Of a stretch of 64,000 nt of DNA, positions 59,908 to 64,000 are shown one piece after another; the stretch's first letter is position 1; every line of letters begins with the position of its first letter. Location: contig NZ_UFQC01000016.1 of the NCBI RefSeq assembly GCF_900496975.1, positions 80,804-144,803 on the forward strand, given 5' to 3'. Position numbers and translations under genes: made by a program. The notes beneath the pieces are model-generated. The model saw only the letters and a program-made list of their open reading frames with translations. It was not told where the DNA came from and did no database searches. The DNA comes from Achromobacter veterisilvae (GTDB lineage: Bacteria > Pseudomonadota > Gammaproteobacteria > Burkholderiales > Burkholderiaceae_B).

Positions 59908-60378
59908 ATGGCAGCCCTTTCCGGCCTGGACCGCATCGACCGCCAGATCCTGCGCGCGCTACAGCAGGATGCCCAGATCACCAACCTGGAGTTGAGCGCG
60001 CGGGTCCACCTGAGCCCCGCGGCCTGCCTGCGCCGCGTGGAGAAGCTGAAGGGCGAGGGCATCATCAGGAAGACGGTCGCCCTGCTCGAGCCCGCCGAGG
60101 TGGACATGGCCACGCTGGTCATCGTGGGCGTGGTGCTGGACCGCTCCACGCCCGAGTCCTTCACCGATTTCGAAGAGGCGGCGCGCGGCATCAGCGGCTG
60201 CCTGGAGTGCCACCTGGTGGCGGGCGAATTCGACTACTTTCTGATGCTGCGCATACGCGACCTGGAACGGTTCAACAAGCTGCACGCGGGCGAGATCATC
60301 AAACTTCCCGGCGTACGCCAGATCCGCACCTTTTTCGTATTGAAAGAGATACTGTCGACGACCGAGCTGCCGGTGTAA
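59908..60378 (+). CDS. acdR: Lrp/AsnC-family regulator of ACC deaminase
   Basis: A 156-residue feast/famine regulator. The N-terminal helix-turn-helix (LDRIDRQILRALQQDAQITNLELSARVHLSPAACLRRVEKL) is followed by the C-terminal RAM ligand domain (about 70-150; HLVAGEFDYFLMLRIRDLERFNKLH). Its divergent position next to acdS is the known acdR-acdS arrangement, in which AcdR senses ACC through its partner and activates acdS. The start is the ATG preceded by CAGGGA. Confidence 0.88.
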   Translation: MAALSGLDRIDRQILRALQQDAQITNLELSARVHLSPAACLRRVEKLKGEGIIRKTVALLEPAEVDMATLVIVGVVLDRSTPESFTDFEEAARGISGCLECHLVAGEFDYFLMLRIRDLERFNKLHAGEIIKLPGVRQIRTFFVLKEILSTTELPV

Positions 60379-60707
60379 TCGCGGCGAACGCGCAACACTT
60401 GTTTTGCACCGCACTAAAAATGACGCGCCGCCGCATTTTGGATTGACGGAATTTGATGGCAAGTAGACGGCGCAATGAACGGGGTTCGCTGGACATTCCA
60501 CTGCCGCATGGAGGCATTCCCAATAGGCTTTTGCGTCACGCAAACGCAAGAAGACGCCCGTAAACTCAAAGGGTTATACTTTCGGCCATACGGCTTTCAA
60601 GGCTTGTACGCGCCTTCTGCCCCTGCTATCCGCTAAACGGGAAGCCCGTGTCGCGGAAGGTTTTCCCTGCATCGTGTCGAGTGAAGCACTCGTAAAGGTG
60701 AAGCGAT
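60379..60707 (+). promoter_or_regulatory. sucA upstream region with TTTGCGT-C-ACGCAAA palindrome
   Basis: A 329-base gap without a gene. It has a perfect 15-base palindrome TTTGCGT-C-ACGCAAA at 60530-60544, followed by a candidate -10 box TATACT at 60575-60580 with no convincing -35. The half-site TTTGCG/CGCAAA also occurs before prpB. The remaining leader to the ATG (about 120 bases) has no strong hairpin. AAAGGTGAAG lies just before the sucA start. Confidence 0.5.
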
Positions 60708-63575
60708 ATGTCTTCGGAAATAGAATCCCTATCCACGTCTTACTTGTTTGGGGGGAATGCCCCCTACGTCGAGGAGCTTTACGAAGCCTACCTCGACAAT
60801 CCCGGTTCGGTACCTGACAACTGGCGCGAATACTTCGACCAGTTGCAGCACGCTCCCGCCACCGACGGCCAGGAATCCACCCGCGACCGGGCCCACGCTC
60901 CCATCGTCGAATCGTTCGCCCAGCGCGCCAAGGCCAACGCCTTCGTGCAGCGCTCCGCCGAACCCGACCTGAGCGTCGCCAGCAAGCAAGTCTCGGTGCA
61001 ATCGCTGATCGCCGCCTACCGTTCGCTGGGTTCGCGCTGGGCCGACCTGGATCCGCTCAAGCGCCAGGAACGTCCGCCGATCCCCGAGCTCGATCCCGCC
61101 TTCTACGGCCTGACCGAAGCCGACCTGGACCAGACCTACTCGGCCACCAACACCTACTTCACGACCGCCAGCACCATGACGCTGCGCGACATCCTGAAGG
61201 CGCTGCGCGACACCTACTGCCGCAGCATCGGTGCCGAATTCACGCACATCTCCGACCCCGCCGCCAAGCGCTGGATCCAGGAACGCCTGGAAACCACCCT
61301 GGGCGCGCCCGCCTACTCGGCCGAAGAAAAGCGCCACATCCTGCAGCAACTGACCGAGTCCGAAGGGCTCGAGCGCTTCCTGCACACCAAGTACGTCGGC
61401 CAGAAGCGCTTCTCGCTGGAAGGCGGCGAAAGCTTCATCGCCTCGATGGACGAAGTGGTGAACCACGCCGGTGAAAACGGCGTCCAGGAAATCGTGGTCG
61501 GCATGGCCCACCGCGGCCGCCTGAACCTGCTCGTGAACATCATGGGCAAGATGCCCGGCGACCTGTTCGCCGAGTTCGAAGGCAAGCACGCCGAAGGCCT
61601 GACCGACGGCGACGTGAAGTACCACAACGGCTTCTCGAGCGACCTGTCCACCCGTGGCGGCCCGGTTCACCTGTCGCTGGCGTTCAACCCGTCCCACCTG
61701 GAAATCGTCAACCCCGTGGTCGAAGGCAGCGTGCGCGCCCGCCAGGAACGCCGCGGCGACGCCGAAGGCAAGCAAGTGCTGCCGGTGCTGGTGCACGGCG
61801 ACGCGGCCTTTGCCGGCCAGGGCGTGGTCATGGAAACGCTGAACCTGGCGCAGACCCGCGGCTACGGCACGGGCGGCACGCTGCACATCGTCATCAACAA
61901 CCAGATCGGTTTCACCACGTCCGACCCGCGCGACTCGCGTTCGACGCTGTATTGCACCGACGTGGTCAAGATGATCGAAGCCCCGGTGTTCCACGTCAAC
62001 GGCGACGATCCCGAAGCCGTGGTGTTCGTCACCAAGCTGGCGCTGGACTACCGCCTGCAGTTCCGCCACGACATCGTCGTGGACATCGTCTGCTTCCGCA
62101 AGCTGGGCCACAACGAGCAGGACACCCCGTCGCTGACGCAGCCCCTGATGTACAAGCGCATCGGCCACCACCCCGGCACGCGCAAGCTGTACGCCGACAA
62201 GCTGACCACGCAAGGCGTGCTGGCCGAAGGCGAAGCCGACCAACTGGTCAAGGACTACCGCCAGTTGATGGAAGACGGGCAGCGCACCATCGAACCGGTG
62301 CTGACCGACTACAAGAGCAAGTACGCGATCGATTGGTCGCCGTTCCTGGGCGCCAAGTGGACCGACCAGGCCGACACGGCCGTGCCGCTGGCTGAATTGA
62401 AGCGCATCGGCGAACGCATCACCACGGTGCCGGAAGGCTTCACGGTGCACCCGCTGGTCGCCAAGCTGCTGAACGACCGCCGCACCATGGCCAAGGGCGA
62501 AATGAACCTGGACTGGGGCATGGGCGAACACCTCGCCTTCGCCACCCTGGTGTCCTCGGGCTACGCCATCCGCATCACCGGCCAGGACTCGGGCCGCGGC
62601 ACGTTCACGCACCGCCATGCCGTGCTGCACGACCAGAACCGCGAACGCTGGAACGACGGCACCTACATTCCGCTGCAGAACGTGTCGGAAGGCCAGGCTC
62701 CGTTCACCGTCATCGACTCCGTGCTGTCCGAAGAGGCGGTGCTGGGCTTCGAATACGGCTATTCCAGCGCCGAACCCAACACGCTGACCATCTGGGAAGG
62801 CCAGTTCGGCGACTTCGTCAACGGCGCCCAGGTCGTGATCGACCAGTTCATCAGCTCCGGCGAAGCCAAGTGGGGCCGCCAGTCGGGCCTGACCCTGATG
62901 CTGCCGCACGGCTACGAAGGCCAGGGCCCCGAGCACTCGTCGGGCCGCATCGAGCGCTTCCTGCAACTGTGCGCCGACAACAACATGCAGGTGATCCAGC
63001 CGACCTCCGCGTCGCAGATCTTCCACGTGTTGCGCCGCCAGATGATCCGCCCGTTCCGCAAGCCGCTGGTGCTGTTCACGCCGAAGTCGCTGCTGCGCAA
63101 CAAGGACGCGGGCTCGCCCCTGACCGATCTGGCCGGCGGCAGCTTCCGCCCGGTCATCGGCGAGGTCGACGAGGCCATCGACGCCGCCAAGGTCAAGCGC
63201 GTGCTGGCTTGCTCGGGCAAGGTCTACTACGATCTGGTCAATGCCCGCCGCGAACGTGGCGTCGACAACGTCGCCATCGTCCGCGTCGAACAACTGTATC
63301 CGTTCGCGCACAAGGCTTTCGAGACGGAACTGCGCAAGTACCCGAAGGCAACCGAGGTGATCTGGGTTCAGGACGAGCCCCAGAACCAAGGCGCCTGGTT
63401 CTACGTTCAGCATCACGTGTACGAGAACATGGTCGAAGGCCAGAAGCTGGGTTACGCCGGCCGCGCCGCGTCGGCTTCGCCGGCGGTGGGCTACCTGGCC
63501 AAGCACCAGGAGCAGCAGAAGGCCCTGATCGAAGCGGCTTTCGCGCCCAAGTTCAAGGTCATGTTGACGAAGTAA
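60708..63575 (+). CDS. sucA: 2-oxoglutarate dehydrogenase E1 component
   Basis: A 955-residue thiamine diphosphate enzyme (odhA in Bordetella naming) that decarboxylates 2-oxoglutarate in the TCA cycle. The N-terminal segment SLSTSYLFGGNAPYVEELYEAYLDNPGSVPDNWREYF is the E2-binding arm. Catalytic regions include VVGMAHRGRLNLLVNIMGK, SLAFNPSHLEIVNPVVEGSVRARQ and HGDAAFAGQGVVMETLNL (near 364), and LPHGYEGQGPEHSSGRIERFLQL. sucB follows after 102 bases. Confidence 0.97.
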   Translation: MSSEIESLSTSYLFGGNAPYVEELYEAYLDNPGSVPDNWREYFDQLQHAPATDGQESTRDRAHAPIVESFAQRAKANAFVQRSAEPDLSVASKQVSVQSLIAAYRSLGSRWADLDPLKRQERPPIPELDPAFYGLTEADLDQTYSATNTYFTTASTMTLRDILKALRDTYCRSIGAEFTHISDPAAKRWIQERLETTLGAPAYSAEEKRHILQQLTESEGLERFLHTKYVGQKRFSLEGGESFIASMDEVVNHAGENGVQEIVVGMAHRGRLNLLVNIMGKMPGDLFAEFEGKHAEGLTDGDVKYHNGFSSDLSTRGGPVHLSLAFNPSHLEIVNPVVEGSVRARQERRGDAEGKQVLPVLVHGDAAFAGQGVVMETLNLAQTRGYGTGGTLHIVINNQIGFTTSDPRDSRSTLYCTDVVKMIEAPVFHVNGDDPEAVVFVTKLALDYRLQFRHDIVVDIVCFRKLGHNEQDTPSLTQPLMYKRIGHHPGTRKLYADKLTTQGVLAEGEADQLVKDYRQLMEDGQRTIEPVLTDYKSKYAIDWSPFLGAKWTDQADTAVPLAELKRIGERITTVPEGFTVHPLVAKLLNDRRTMAKGEMNLDWGMGEHLAFATLVSSGYAIRITGQDSGRGTFTHRHAVLHDQNRERWNDGTYIPLQNVSEGQAPFTVIDSVLSEEAVLGFEYGYSSAEPNTLTIWEGQFGDFVNGAQVVIDQFISSGEAKWGRQSGLTLMLPHGYEGQGPEHSSGRIERFLQLCADNNMQVIQPTSASQIFHVLRRQMIRPFRKPLVLFTPKSLLRNKDAGSPLTDLAGGSFRPVIGEVDEAIDAAKVKRVLACSGKVYYDLVNARRERGVDNVAIVRVEQLYPFAHKAFETELRKYPKATEVIWVQDEPQNQGAWFYVQHHVYENMVEGQKLGYAGRAASASPAVGYLAKHQEQQKALIEAAFAPKFKVMLTK

Positions 63576-63677
63576 CCCTCGCCCGATGCGTGCGCTGCGC
63601 GCGGCAGGTTTCAGAAATCCCTTTCGAAGCTTGCCGCGCCGCGCGATCAGAACACAAACCTCTACGGAACAAACAAA

Positions 63678-63965
63678 ATGGCTATTACCGACGTCGTCGT
63701 CCCCCAACTCTCCGAATCCGTCTCCGAAGCGACGCTGCTGACCTGGAAGAAGCAGCCGGGCGCTGCCGTCGAAGCGGACGAAATCCTGATCGAAGTCGAA
63801 ACCGACAAGGTCGTGCTGGAAGTGCCGGCGCCCGCCTCGGGCGTGCTGGCTGAAATCGTCAAGGGCGACGGCAGCACCGTCACCTCGGGCGAAGTGCTGG
63901 CCCGCATCGACACCGCCGCCAAGGCCGCCGCCGCCGCCACCGCGCCCGCCGAGGCGCCCAAGGCC
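63678..63965 (+). CDS. sucB: Dihydrolipoyl succinyltransferase E2, 5' part only
   Basis: The first 96 codons of the E2 of 2-oxoglutarate dehydrogenase. MAITDVVVPQLSESVSEATLLTWKKQPG begins the lipoyl domain, with the lipoylated Lys44 in EVETDKVVLEVP, ending in the Ala-rich linker (AAKAAAAATAPAEAPKA). The gene does not end naturally: from 63966 the frame continues into sequencing-adapter bases (translated RSEEHTSELQS), so the rest of sucB is missing by artefact. Confidence 0.95.
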
Positions 63966-64000
63966 AGATCGGAAGAGCACACGTCTGAACTCCAGTCACT
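63966..64000. other. Sequencing-adapter (Illumina TruSeq-type) contamination at the right end
   Basis: The last 35 bases start AGATCGGAAGAGC and continue through ACACGTCTGAACTCC to AGTCAC, exactly the common library adapter, plus one more base. Its peptide in the sucB frame, RSEEHTSELQS, is the well-known adapter artefact. This is not genomic DNA and should be trimmed. Confidence 0.98.

Noticed and set aside
60729..63980. Antisense frame of 1083 codons opposite sucA
   Set aside because: It mirrors the sucA codon pattern, has no recognisable domain, and even starts inside the adapter sequence.

Overview
The window is 64 kb of dense, GC-rich chromosome (about two thirds G+C by eye). It carries nearly only housekeeping and catabolic genes, with no tRNA, rRNA, CRISPR, phage or transposase genes. 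Gene content and order (isoaspartyl peptidase plus GsiABCD transporter, pyrG-eno-ftsB, prpBCD, mdh / GntR / sdhCDAB-sdhE-gltA, odhA-odhB) and the many GTGTCTGACAC intergenic repeats suggest a betaproteobacterium of the Alcaligenaceae, of Achromobacter or Bordetella type. That assignment comes from recognition, not from a database search.

Layout. 0.1-1.5 kb: scoAB, a CoA-transferase for ketone bodies. 1.5-2.3 kb: an eight-copy 103-bp tandem array. 2.3-2.8 kb: an ElaA-type acetyltransferase. 3.0-14.2 kb: a nine-gene peptide-scavenging operon (RpiR regulator, isoaspartyl peptidase, GsiABCD-type ABC importer, DmpA-type, D-aminopeptidase and aminopeptidase P enzymes). 14.4-18.3 kb: pyrG, a DUF1330 gene, eno, ftsB. 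18.3-27.0 kb, minus strand: TadE-like protein, hslO, gamma-carbonic anhydrase, acyl-CoA synthetase, LpxH-like phosphatase, RDD protein, a 62-residue unknown, a THUMP RNA methyltransferase, hemJ. 27.3-31.0 kb: prpBCD for propionate. 31.2-38.4 kb: mdh on the minus strand, divergent from GntR-sdhCDAB-sdhE-gltA.

38.7-60.4 kb is more accessory in character. It holds an AraC regulator with an amidase and a five-gene urea/amide-type ABC importer, an unknown membrane protein, maeB, an aceE without aceF or lpd, an OPT oligopeptide transporter, an M20 deacylase, a UraD-AllC fusion of purine (ureide) breakdown, and an acdS/acdR pair for ACC deaminase. At 60.7 kb the TCA cycle resumes with sucA (odhA) and the start of sucB.

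The genes fit an organism living on amino acids, peptides, amides, ureides and short organic acids: importers and hydrolases release nitrogen and 2-oxo acids, while CoA-transferase, methylcitrate, malic enzyme and TCA genes burn the carbon. The points most worth checking are a missing catalytic histidine in the UraD domain, the two GTGTCTGACAC repeat clusters, a 184-bp hairpin element, several palindromic candidate operators, and a sequencing-adapter sequence at the right end that truncates sucB artificially.
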